Assembly (NCBI GenBank): GCA_035541995.1 | Contig: DATKMG010000219.1 | Location: 1-11,395, forward strand | Direction: 5' to 3' | DNA length: 11,395 bases | Source: DATKMG01 sp035541995 | GTDB taxonomy: Bacteria > Acidobacteriota > Terriglobia > Versatilivoradales > Versatilivoraceae | The notes under the pieces: model-generated | Databases searched by the model: none | Seen by the model: the letters and a program-made list of their open reading frames with translations, nothing else | What the model was told of the DNA's origin: nothing | Made by a program: the position numbers and the translations under genes | Part shown: positions 1-8,072 of the stretch, piece after piece | How the letters are laid out: each line of letters opens with the position of its first letter | How positions within the stretch are numbered: the first letter of the stretch is position 1

Positions 1-2765
1 GCGATGACAATACGGGTAACCCGGAGACGGTCCAGAGTATCACTGACAATTGACTGGGTCTGGTTATCCAGGGCACTGGTGGCTTCATCAAACAGGAGGA
101 TCCTGGGTTGAAGGACCAGGGCCCGCGCGATTAAAAGCCTCTGCCGTTGTCCCCCGGAGAGATTGGTTCCCCCTTCGCTGACGTAGGTGTGCATTCCCAT
201 AGGAAAAGAGGAAATATCGTCCGCCAGACCGGCAGCCCGGGCTGCTGCCCAGGCATCATCGAGGCTAATCATGGCACTGGTGGCAATGTTTTCATAGATA
301 GAAGCCGCTGAAATACTGTTGTTCTGAAGCACCACGCCCAACTGTCTGCGTACGGCATAGATATCCAGGCCGCTCAGGTCCTGTCCATCATAATTAATTG
401 TCCCGGATTCCGGGGTCTCGAACCCCAACAGCAAGCGAAAGATCGTCGATTTTCCGCCGCCCGAAGGGCCAACCAGGGCAATGAACTCCCCAGGATCAGC
501 ATGCAGATCCACGTCTTCCAAAGTGAGGGGTCCGGTTTCCCGATAGCGGAATGTGACATGATTCAGCGCCAGTTTGCCAGAAAGCTCACCGGGATCGGTC
601 TTGCTGCGATCGACTTCCGGCTCGGCTGTCAGGATTGGGGTGGCCCTTTCCCACAAGTTGAATATATCGAGCGTGTCAATCACGGTATTGCTGAGTTGGG
701 CAGCGCCTCCCATGAAGATACCGAAGGCTGAATTAAAGGCCAGGAAGGCCCCGGCGGTCAGCCCCACCCTCGCCTGAGTGCTCCCCTCTTGGAGTGTCAG
801 AGCAGCCAGCCAGAAGACGAGAGCAGAGGTCAGCGCCGGCATGGTCTGGTTCAGAGTATGGACGTTGTCTTGAATGGTCTGGACAGACCAGGTCTGCTTT
901 TGTTGTTCACTGTATTTCTTACCCCAAAAGGCGAACGCGCTTCCTTCAGCCCCGGACACTCGAAGTTTAGAAACACCATTCATCAATTGCACCGTCAAGC
1001 CAAAAATCTTCCCTTCCATTGCCTGCAATGGGCTTAACTTCCGAAAGGTGAGGAAGCCGGAAACCGTGGTAAACGCAATGGTCAAAAGCGCAACGGCGCA
1101 GGCTGTCAACGCCAATTGAATGCTGTAGCAAAACATCAGCAACAGATTCAGCAACGAGATAAAACTGGAAAACAAAGTCCCGAGAGTAGTCACACTGAGT
1201 TTCTGACGAATTCTACTGATCGCAGTGACCCGGGACGCAAGGTCACCAGTAGAATAGCGGCGGAAAAAGGAGGGCCTAAGCTTCAAGAGGCGGTCCCAAA
1301 CCGCTGCCTGGGTAGAAGATGTCGAGTCGGTCTCCAGCCTGTTGGTCACAAAACCCTGAACAAGCTCAAACAGCGTTTTCCCAAAGGCCGCTGCCAGCAG
1401 ACCCATCCCGAGTTGCCGTAACAGCCCGCGGTCTGCATCTGGAATGGCATTGTCGATCAAAATAGCAGTGACTACGGGAGTGAACATTCCCAGGAGGGTT
1501 CCGACAATACCTGCTGCCAGGATGATTAACAGGTCTCTACGATGCCCTCTCAAGCTAAATCTGAGTACGTCGAGAGGTCCGAGCTTCTTCTCGGGCAAGG
1601 GTCTATATAGCATACAGGCGACTGGAGACAGGCTGGAAGCAACGGAAGCACTCACTGAGATCCGATTCATGCGTATTGGATCCAGGAGTTCGTAGCGACT
1701 GGGTGAGACTGGCAGCAGTGCAACGGGTTGTTGATCCTCCCGTTTGTATGCGAGCAAGGGACCACAATCCTTCCTCCACCACCCATCAGTCAGCATAACC
1801 TTGCGCATTCGAATGCGTGAGGCCTGCTCAATGGCCTTGAGCGGCTCCTTCAATTTGCCGAAATCCACAGATCGGGCAGGGGGACGAATCTCTATACCCA
1901 GAGCCTGCCCGACCGCGCGAGCCGCCACAAGCAGGGGTACACCTTCAGGGGAACTGGGTTTTTTCCGGCGTGGTTTCACTACCGATACGAGATCCGCGAT
2001 GACATCCTGGGAAAGACGAGCATTCAAGCGTTCCCGCTCCTGCAACCTGTGAAACTGTTCCTCCAGCTCATGCTCCTCGCAAAGATGAATGTAGTCCAGA
2101 ATGTTCTTTTGAAGAATCCCCAATCCCCTTAACCAGGCCGAGGTATCCTGAATGATTGTGCTCATTCCCCAGGCAGTCCCTTCTACCGTTTCTTCTGCTT
2201 CGAGCCACATCCCGGGACCGAGCGGCAAAATGCCGGCTTCCGAACCCAGTACCATCTTCTTCAAACCCAACCAGCGGACACTGCCCCGATGGACCTGTAA
2301 CCAAACGACACCCTGGCGCGGCTGTAGCACCTGGCCCGGAGCAAGAGAGAAGGGCTGGCCTGGTGAAATGAGTATCGGAGTTGCTGGTTTAACTGAGTCG
2401 GAGAGCACAGATTCCAGTTTATGAATCCAATGCTCCACTAACAGTGTGAGGTCAGCATCATTAATAGACGTCCCCAAGCATTGCGCGGGGATCTTACGGA
2501 GTTCCGTCTCCTCTATCGGCAGGGCGAGGATCCCGCGACAACGGCCCTCTGAATTAAGGGCAGTGCCAAACAACGCCTCCCCTGAATTGAGGCTAAACAA
2601 GTATCGACGGGCGCCCTCTGGCGTCTTCTGGTTCAACATCACGGCAAACAGCGCCATCGATCCAGACTGGACCATCCAAACAGTATGCGGCTCATCAAGC
2701 AGGATCGGCCTATTCCCCCCGACCCTGCAGCTCCACTCCTGGAGGTTTAATCCACCTTCCACCAC
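1..2765 (-). CDS. NHLM-type ABC exporter, ATP-binding/permease protein without active peptidase (3' end cut by window)
   Basis: This is the second ABC transporter of an NHLM (nitrile-hydratase-leader microcin) export system, expected in the inner membrane. Reading the minus strand from 2765 gives 921 open codons with no stop or frameshift. Residues 20-110 and about 125-205 look like beta-roll segments. Residues 278-391 resemble a degenerate C39 peptidase-like domain. About 409-700 is a hydrophobic six-helix-type permease region. The nucleotide-binding domain has Walker A GPSGGGKST at 766-774, LSGGQ at 869-873 and Walker B ILLFDEATSALD at 889-900. The window ends just before the H-loop, so roughly the last 50 residues are missing. 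The GTG start at 2765 is chosen because GAGGAGG lies 10 nt upstream and the frame carries no ATG near there; GTG at 2762 is equally possible. The start lies 5 nt after the preceding stop codon, implying translational coupling. Family assignment is from recalled family patterns, without a search. Confidence 0.92.
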   Translation of the reverse strand, partial: MVEGGLNLQEWSCRVGGNRPILLDEPHTVWMVQSGSMALFAVMLNQKTPEGARRYLFSLNSGEALFGTALNSEGRCRGILALPIEETELRKIPAQCLGTSINDADLTLLVEHWIHKLESVLSDSVKPATPILISPGQPFSLAPGQVLQPRQGVVWLQVHRGSVRWLGLKKMVLGSEAGILPLGPGMWLEAEETVEGTAWGMSTIIQDTSAWLRGLGILQKNILDYIHLCEEHELEEQFHRLQERERLNARLSQDVIADLVSVVKPRRKKPSSPEGVPLLVAARAVGQALGIEIRPPARSVDFGKLKEPLKAIEQASRIRMRKVMLTDGWWRKDCGPLLAYKREDQQPVALLPVSPSRYELLDPIRMNRISVSASVASSLSPVACMLYRPLPEKKLGPLDVLRFSLRGHRRDLLIILAAGIVGTLLGMFTPVVTAILIDNAIPDADRGLLRQLGMGLLAAAFGKTLFELVQGFVTNRLETDSTSSTQAAVWDRLLKLRPSFFRRYSTGDLASRVTAISRIRQKLSVTTLGTLFSSFISLLNLLLMFCYSIQLALTACAVALLTIAFTTVSGFLTFRKLSPLQAMEGKIFGLTVQLMNGVSKLRVSGAEGSAFAFWGKKYSEQQKQTWSVQTIQDNVHTLNQTMPALTSALVFWLAALTLQEGSTQARVGLTAGAFLAFNSAFGIFMGGAAQLSNTVIDTLDIFNLWERATPILTAEPEVDRSKTDPGELSGKLALNHVTFRYRETGPLTLEDVDLHADPGEFIALVGPSGGGKSTIFRLLLGFETPESGTINYDGQDLSGLDIYAVRRQLGVVLQNNSISAASIYENIATSAMISLDDAWAAARAAGLADDISSFPMGMHTYVSEGGTNLSGGQRQRLLIARALVLQPRILLFDEATSALDNQTQSIVSDTLDRLRVTRIVI

Positions 2766-2770
2766 CCTGT

Positions 2771-4990
2771 TTATGCCTCCTCGAGGGCCCCCCCCTCGCT
2801 GGATATCAATTGACTGTAAACTCCCTGCATCCTCCACAATTCTTCATGAGTGCCCCGTTCAGCCACCTTGCCCTGCCGGAAAACAATAATCTCGTCACAG
2901 TCCCGGATGGTACTCAACCGATGTGCCACGATGAGACATGAACATCCCCGCCGACGAAGGTGCTGGTCAATCATCCTTTCCGTCTCGGCATCCAGGGCGC
3001 TGGTGGCCTCGTCCATGACCAGGATGGAAGGGCTGTTCACCAGAGCACGCGCGATTTCCAGGCGCTGTCTTTGGCCACCGCTCAGGTTCGCAGCCCCCTC
3101 GATTAATTGGCCGTCGAACCCTCCAGGCAGGGAAGCAACCGTTTCATAGATGACAGCATCCCTGCACGCGTGTGCCAGGTTGAAATGGGGAACGGTTGAA
3201 TCCCAAAGAGTTAGATTGTCTCTTACCGATCCTTCAAAAAGGAATATATCTTGCTCCACCATGGCGACGGATGTTGCAAGCACCTGGCGAGGAATCATTG
3301 ACCTCGGTTTCCCGTCGAAGAGAATCTCCCCTTCCCAGGGTTCGTAAAGGCCGCATACCAGTTTGGCGATGGTCGATTTTCCGGAGCCGCTCGCTCCGAC
3401 CAAGGCAATGCGCTGCCCGGGTTTGATCGAGAGACTAAGATTTTCGATCAAAGGAGGAGCAATACGGTTGTAGCCAAATGTGACATTTCTTAGCTCAAGA
3501 TAGCCTCCCAGACGGGAGGTAGTGGCTCCCCCAGACCCCACCGTATTATCTTTGTCCGTTTGGGGATCGGTCGAGTGATGAAGCACATCCTCCAGCCGAT
3601 TCAGGTCTCCCTCCAATTCCTGGATTGTGGCCCCAAGACCGACAATATTGGACACGGGAAGCATGAAGCTCTGCATCAAGCTTTGGAAAGCTACCAGCAT
3701 GCCAATGCTGAAGGATCCATTAATGACTTTCACCCCACCCACTACCAATACCAGCAGAGAGGTTAATGCCGAAAGAAACGTTGGTAGCATTCCCAGCTTC
3801 AAGTTCGTAACGCCCAGTTCCTGCTGAGCGTTGAGGGCTTTGGCATAATAGCCGGCCCACCGCGCGAAGAAATGGGACTCCAATGCGGAGGCTTTGAGCG
3901 TCTCCATACCCTGGAGGCCGGCTATAGACAAGCCACCCACTTTCCCAAACTCCTGCAACACTCTCAGGTTGGCATCCACGCGGCGCCGGGAAATCCACCT
4001 TAAGGCGAGCAAGTTCAGGACGGCAAAGGCTATACCGATCGAAGCCAATACCACGTCATACAGGAGCATGGCCAGAGCGTAGAAAACGATCATCACCAAA
4101 TCGATCACCGTTGTGGTTAGACGCCCTGATAGAACCTCGGCCACCTTTTCATTGAGATTCATTCTGCCGCTGATTTCCCCGGCGAATCGTTGCTGATAAA
4201 AGCTGACAGGCAGACGCAGAGCATGCCACAGAAATCGGCTGGACATGGTCACGGCGAGTTTGATTTTCAGCGCACGAAGATACCTTAATTGGAATCCGGA
4301 AAGGAGCCCTCTCAGCAATGCCGTCAGAATCATCCCCAGGATCAGCGGCCGCAGCCAGTCTTTCATCCCCTCGACCAAAATATTGTCGACAAATATCTGG
4401 GCAAAAGCAGGAAATGCCAGCCCGGGCAGAACGAGCAGAAACCCAAGCAGCACACAATAGGCGAGGACCCCGGCGGATCCTTTCAATCGGTCCCAAAGAG
4501 ACGGAATCATGCTGGGCTTCCGGCCGCCTCTTTTGAAATCGGGACCAGGCTCCAGTACAAACACCAAACCCGTGTAGGCCTCGCTGAACTCCTCGAGAGA
4601 TACTCTCCTGGGTCCAGTTGCAGGGTCATTGAGGTAGACCCGCCCCCTGCGGAATCCTTCCACTACTAAGAAGTGATTGAAATTCCAGAACACTATATAG
4701 GGAGGAGAAAATCTATGAAGGGCGTCCAGGTCCGTCGAATAACCCTTGGCCGTCATGCCATACCGTCGAGCCGCTACCAGCAGATGTGAAGCCTGGCTTC
4801 CATCCCGCGACACTCCACATTCTCGCCTCAGTTCCGCCAAGGAAACCGTGCGACCGTAGTAACCCAGAATGATCCCCAGTGCAGCCGCGCCACATTCTGC
4901 CACCTCCATCTGGAGGAGAGTAGGGGTCCTTACACGGCCCGACTCCGCTGAGCGTCTCTTAAATACAGGCAGGAAATCAGCGAATGCCAC
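2771..4990 (-). CDS. NHLM-type peptidase-containing ABC transporter (C39 peptidase-permease-ATPase)
   Basis: A 739-residue exporter that should cut the leader off a precursor peptide and pump out the core. Residues 23-150 form a C39 cysteine peptidase domain: catalytic Cys33 in the QMEVAECG context, His106 in WNFNHFLVV, and Asp122 in LNDP. Residues about 165-450 are the six-helix ABC permease domain. The nucleotide-binding domain holds Walker A GASGSGKST at 532-540, LSGGQ at 636-640, Walker B ILVMDEATSALD at 656-667 and the H-loop His690, so every catalytic element is present. The length is normal for peptidase-containing ABC transporters. Translation starts at GTG 4990, supported by TGAGGT 6 nt upstream. 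The start overlaps the end of the HlyD gene by 14 nt. Substrates of this family carry a double-glycine-type cleavage site; none is visible nearby. A homodimer, or a heterodimer with the downstream ABC protein, are both possible. Confidence 0.95.
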   Translation of the reverse strand: MAFADFLPVFKRRSAESGRVRTPTLLQMEVAECGAAALGIILGYYGRTVSLAELRRECGVSRDGSQASHLLVAARRYGMTAKGYSTDLDALHRFSPPYIVFWNFNHFLVVEGFRRGRVYLNDPATGPRRVSLEEFSEAYTGLVFVLEPGPDFKRGGRKPSMIPSLWDRLKGSAGVLAYCVLLGFLLVLPGLAFPAFAQIFVDNILVEGMKDWLRPLILGMILTALLRGLLSGFQLRYLRALKIKLAVTMSSRFLWHALRLPVSFYQQRFAGEISGRMNLNEKVAEVLSGRLTTTVIDLVMIVFYALAMLLYDVVLASIGIAFAVLNLLALRWISRRRVDANLRVLQEFGKVGGLSIAGLQGMETLKASALESHFFARWAGYYAKALNAQQELGVTNLKLGMLPTFLSALTSLLVLVVGGVKVINGSFSIGMLVAFQSLMQSFMLPVSNIVGLGATIQELEGDLNRLEDVLHHSTDPQTDKDNTVGSGGATTSRLGGYLELRNVTFGYNRIAPPLIENLSLSIKPGQRIALVGASGSGKSTIAKLVCGLYEPWEGEILFDGKPRSMIPRQVLATSVAMVEQDIFLFEGSVRDNLTLWDSTVPHFNLAHACRDAVIYETVASLPGGFDGQLIEGAANLSGGQRQRLEIARALVNSPSILVMDEATSALDAETERMIDQHLRRRGCSCLIVAHRLSTIRDCDEIIVFRQGKVAERGTHEELWRMQGVYSQLISSEGGALEEA

Positions 4991-6272
4991 TGATCGACCT
5001 CAGGAAAGGGAGGACATAAGTAATGGGGGCTCGCTCCTCGACGGTGACACGTCCGCTGGCGGTGGTTCCAAACGACATTTGAAGTTGAGGGCCTTTCGAA
5101 GATGACCATTTGTAGCCGCTGAAATTGGAAGGGTCCCGTTCCAGTTCAGCAACCACTTCGATCTGAGGCCCCTCCCCAAACAAACGATTCACAACTTCCG
5201 GATTGCCCACCATGGTAGCTGCCCCTTCCTTTGTGACGGGAAATATCGAGACGGACGCAACTGTGCCAAGTATTCCGCCGAACCGCTCTCTCTTTACCGT
5301 GTCAGGAGTCACCTGGATCTTCATGCCTGTTTTAATCCTCTTACCATCCTGCACCGGAAAATAGCTCAGACAGACCAGTTGACTGGAAGAATCTTCCACC
5401 TCCAACGAGCCCAGACGGCTGCCCAGGCCGACCACCTGCCCAACATTAGCAGTGACCTCCAGGATAACGCCCGCAGATTCACTGATGATCTGACTGTTCT
5501 TCTCTAACTGAACCTGAAGCAGGGCAATCTGACTTCGTAGCCCCTGAATCTCGTTCTTTCTAGCAGTCGAGGATTCGAATGTCTGTTGGACGATGACCTT
5601 TTCTCTGGTTTCCAAACGCCTCATCTGGCTTTCCAATTCTTTCATCTGAGCTTGAAGATCAGAGATTTTCGATTGGTTTTCCAGGAGCGCCTGTTCAGCC
5701 TGCATGAGTTCATCCGACATGGCCGGAATCAATCCCTCAGCCTTCAACTGTCGGCGCCCTTCCATTCTCTTTTGGAGTAAGGGGGTAAGGGCCTCGGCGT
5801 CCTTGATGCTCTTTTCCCGATTCTGGCTCTGCATCTGGTAAGATCTTTTCTCAGCTTCGATCTCTTGAGTCTGGAGCTGAGCCTGCTGGGTCTCGAGGGC
5901 GCTTTTTTCACGATCCTGCGCCTGGATTTCCGCCAACTTAGCCTGTTCTTCTTCCAGTTGTTTTCGAATCTCGGCCAGATCGATTGTCCCCAGGACCTCC
6001 CCCTTCTTCACCGTGTCTCCCACCCGGACGTTTAGTGCTACCAGGCGTCCGGATGCAGGAGACTGAAACTCCACAACCTTGCGCGGACGGATCAGGACTC
6101 CCTGCCCGGCAACGATTGTGGGGAGACGCCCCCAGGCACTCCAGTAGACTACCGCCGCAAACAAGAGGACCAACGAGGAGAGGAGAAGCCAGTCCTTCGG
6201 ACCGACAATTTGAACCAGTTGATCCAATCGTTCAGGCGACGACAATCTTTCTAGCGCTTCTTTCCGGTACAT
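4977..6272 (-). CDS. NHLM-type HlyD-family secretion protein (periplasmic adaptor / membrane fusion protein)
   Basis: A 431-residue membrane fusion protein that should link the inner-membrane ABC exporter to the cell envelope. The N-terminus (YRKEALERLSSPERLDQL) resembles the conserved opening of NHLM secretion proteins. One transmembrane helix lies at about 28-47. Two lipoyl/biotinyl half-motifs follow, at 66-99 (EFQSPASGRLVALNVRVGD) and 262-292 (IISESAGVILEVTANVGQVV). They are separated by a long Gln/Glu/Lys-rich coiled coil (about 100-262), the usual alpha-hairpin of HlyD adaptors. The C-terminal beta-domain is at about 295-425. The ATG start at 6272 is preceded by a weak AGTGAG. The stop lies inside the start region of the peptidase-ABC gene (14-nt overlap), which fixes the two as one transcript. 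No TolC-like outer-membrane channel is encoded in the window. Confidence 0.93.
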   Translation of the reverse strand: MYRKEALERLSSPERLDQLVQIVGPKDWLLLSSLVLLFAAVVYWSAWGRLPTIVAGQGVLIRPRKVVEFQSPASGRLVALNVRVGDTVKKGEVLGTIDLAEIRKQLEEEQAKLAEIQAQDREKSALETQQAQLQTQEIEAEKRSYQMQSQNREKSIKDAEALTPLLQKRMEGRRQLKAEGLIPAMSDELMQAEQALLENQSKISDLQAQMKELESQMRRLETREKVIVQQTFESSTARKNEIQGLRSQIALLQVQLEKNSQIISESAGVILEVTANVGQVVGLGSRLGSLEVEDSSSQLVCLSYFPVQDGKRIKTGMKIQVTPDTVKRERFGGILGTVASVSIFPVTKEGAATMVGNPEVVNRLFGEGPQIEVVAELERDPSNFSGYKWSSSKGPQLQMSFGTTASGRVTVEERAPITYVLPFLRSISGIR

Positions 6273-6372
6273 AGCTCACTTCTGGTCGACGTGTGTCAGA
6301 CCGAGGATCCTAGTGTTGTGTTAGGTGTTGTTCGAACGCTTTAAAATAACATATCGGTGATTCTGATGAATT

Positions 6373-6912
6373 CTACTCGCCCCTTAGCCGTCTCATCAGC
6401 CAGTCGAACCTGGCTCCAGCCATGGCTACCTTTTCCAGAACACCCGGATCAAGCTGATCGGATCCTTCGAAATCCTTCTCAGACAACTCGACCTTAGCCT
6501 CCCCAAACTGGTAAATCGTGTTGCGTAAACGGTCGGCAAGAAAGACTGAGAGAGCTCGATAGAAGCGTGCAGCAAACTCGACTTCCTCCAATTTGGCTAT
6601 CATTCGCGCTCGCGGGACCGATAACACGACAGAATCCTCTAAGGCTTTCACCGTAGCCGAGGGAGGTCGAGAATCCACAAAAGACATTTCTCCTACGATT
6701 TCCCCACACTTTAGCTGAGCGATCTCTCTGCCTCCCAGAGTAGCTACCGAAACCCCGAGTGTTCCATCCAGAACAAAGTAGATCGCACCAAACGGTTTCC
6801 CTTCATGAATCAGGACAGTTCCCCGGGAAACTCTCTCCCGGTTGCCCGCAGCGATCAACCAATCGATGTCACTATCACTCAACATGCCCAACAGGAACAA
6901 TGCCTTCCTCAT
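6373..6912 (-). CDS. Cyclic-nucleotide-binding-fold protein associated with the NHLM export operon
   Basis: A 179-residue protein made almost entirely of one CRP-type beta-roll (about 25-110) and a C-terminal helical tail. Visible landmarks are GTVLIHEGKP (31-40), IYFVLDGTLGVSV (44-56), and the phosphate-cassette region GEIVGEMSFVDSRPPSATV (70-88). The cassette keeps Gly74-Glu75, but the Arg that normally contacts the cyclic phosphate (R-A-A in CRP) is replaced by P-S-A. There is no helix-turn-helix, so it is unlikely to bind DNA. Small proteins of this type are found next to NHLM transporters, but their role is unproven. I place the start at ATG 6912, with GAGG 9 nt upstream. A GTG at 6948 in the same frame would add 12 residues but lacks a well-spaced ribosome site. 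It stands first in the operon, 100 nt before the HlyD start. Confidence 0.8.
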   Translation of the reverse strand: MRKALFLLGMLSDSDIDWLIAAGNRERVSRGTVLIHEGKPFGAIYFVLDGTLGVSVATLGGREIAQLKCGEIVGEMSFVDSRPPSATVKALEDSVVLSVPRARMIAKLEEVEFAARFYRALSVFLADRLRNTIYQFGEAKVELSEKDFEGSDQLDPGVLEKVAMAGARFDWLMRRLRGE

Positions 6913-7368
6913 GGTCTGATGCCTCGAATTCCTGAAGCTGCGAAACACCGTGTCAGGTAATGCTCCCCTGCACCTTCACCCTGAGTGTCAGTCAAGACTA
7001 GCGTCTGCAGACAAGCCCCTAGCTTGATATCGATTCTCAAAGCCCACCAGTGAGGCCCATGTCCACGAAGTCATGTCCTGATCGGGGCTTGGACCGTTCG
7101 AGCCAAACACAGGATTTTTGCTGTAAGGGAATGAAATCGATTTTTATCTTACCATAAACAAATATGACCGTGCGATTAAAATAGAAGTTGACAGGAACCC
7201 GTGGGAAAGGGGGGAATGGGCGAGGGTAGGCATATGCTTGCGCGCCAATGGCTGCGGCTGAGATTTGCTGAAAAGTCTACCAGAGTTCCCTCTCAAACCA
7301 CCGATCAATGCATTCCTGTAGTAGAATGACGCCGTTCACCATTTTGGCTCTCAGGTGATTTCACGCCA
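6913..7368. promoter_or_regulatory. Divergent intergenic region between the export operon and the DedA gene
   Basis: This 456-nt stretch separates two divergently read genes, so promoters for both should lie here. An AT-rich patch at 7126-7188 is the likeliest place, but I cannot name convincing -35/-10 pairs on either strand. A TTGACA at 7188-7193 has no -10 match downstream. A perfect 10-bp palindrome GTCTGCAGAC lies at 7003-7012 and could be a protein-binding site for the minus-strand operon; this is a guess. A 31-codon plus-strand frame at 7234-7329 has a well-spaced GAGGG but resembles nothing known. I found no precursor peptide on either strand. Confidence 0.4.
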
Positions 7369-8007
7369 ATGCACGAGATCCTTGTTCCCAGTTCATTGCA
7401 CCACCTTCAGCACTGGATCTCGGTCCATGGTTATCTCGGTATCTTCTTACTTCTGTTGTTGGGCGTTTTTGGAATGCCAATCCCCGACGAGACTCTACTT
7501 CTATTTTGCGGGTGCCTCACTTCCCGGGGCACTCTGCATGCCATCCCTCTGTTGATTTGCAGTTTCCTGGGAAGCGCCTCGGGCATCTCTTTGAGTTATG
7601 TCCTAGGCAGGTTGCTTGGCATGCAGACCATCATTCGATTCGGGAAGTATGTTGGCATCCACACTGCACAATTGGAAAAGGTGCACAACTGGTTCAAGGG
7701 TATCGGACATTGGACATTGGTCGTTGGCTATTTTGTGCCTGGAGTCAGGCATCTGACTGCCTTAATCGCCGGCATTTCGATCCTTGACGCCCGCTCTTTC
7801 ATGACCTATGCATACTTGGGGGCGTTTTTGTGGGTTTCGGTCTTTCTTTCGCTTGGGTATATGTTTGGAGAGAAGTGGCCGGTGGTTTCCAGGCTTTTCC
7901 ATCAGCACCTTGTTCTTGCGTTATCCATGATTGTGGCTGGGTTTCTCTTTTATCTCCTGGTGAGGAAGGTTCTGAATTCACGAGCACTTGAGCGGGGGAA
8001 ACCGTGA
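7369..8007 (+). CDS. DedA-family (SNARE-associated / VTT domain) membrane protein
   Basis: A 212-residue integral membrane protein of the DedA family, close to the usual length of about 200. Members are linked to lipid carrier flipping (undecaprenyl phosphate or phospholipids) and proton-dependent envelope homeostasis; the substrate here cannot be told. Diagnostic segments are the re-entrant-loop motif MPIPDETLL (36-44) with acidic Asp40-Glu41, SYVLGR (76-81), and the second re-entrant motif FVPGVRHLTALIAG (122-135) with Arg127. Hydrophobic helices lie at about 21-35, 58-80, 115-137, 146-166 and 180-198. The ATG at 7369 has AGGTGA about 10 nt upstream, a slightly long spacing. The gene is divergent from the peptide export operon. 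It is followed by a 357-nt gap, so it probably has its own transcript. A link to the exporter, for example in self-protection, would be speculation. Confidence 0.9.
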   Translation: MHEILVPSSLHHLQHWISVHGYLGIFLLLLLGVFGMPIPDETLLLFCGCLTSRGTLHAIPLLICSFLGSASGISLSYVLGRLLGMQTIIRFGKYVGIHTAQLEKVHNWFKGIGHWTLVVGYFVPGVRHLTALIAGISILDARSFMTYAYLGAFLWVSVFLSLGYMFGEKWPVVSRLFHQHLVLALSMIVAGFLFYLLVRKVLNSRALERGKP

Positions 8008-8072
8008 TGCACGCTTCTAATACACTCTGTCATGTGTTGGTTCGGCACACATCCGCGAATGAAAACGGCACG

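Noticed and set aside
1..2765. Suspicion that the left-edge ABC gene is a pseudogene because no long closed frame covers it
   Set aside because: Hand translation shows one uninterrupted frame from 2765 to the window edge with intact Walker A, signature and Walker B motifs; it simply lacks a stop inside the window.
6988..7074. A 28-codon minus-strand frame (MTSWTWASLVGF...) upstream of the cNMP-fold gene as a candidate precursor peptide
   Set aside because: No convincing ribosome site was seen, and the frame has no leader-like helix, no double-glycine site and no similarity to Nif11 or nitrile-hydratase leaders.
7188..7193. TTGACA as a plus-strand -35 promoter box for the DedA gene
   Set aside because: At 16-18 nt spacing the sequence is G-rich (GGGGAATGGG region) with no -10 match.
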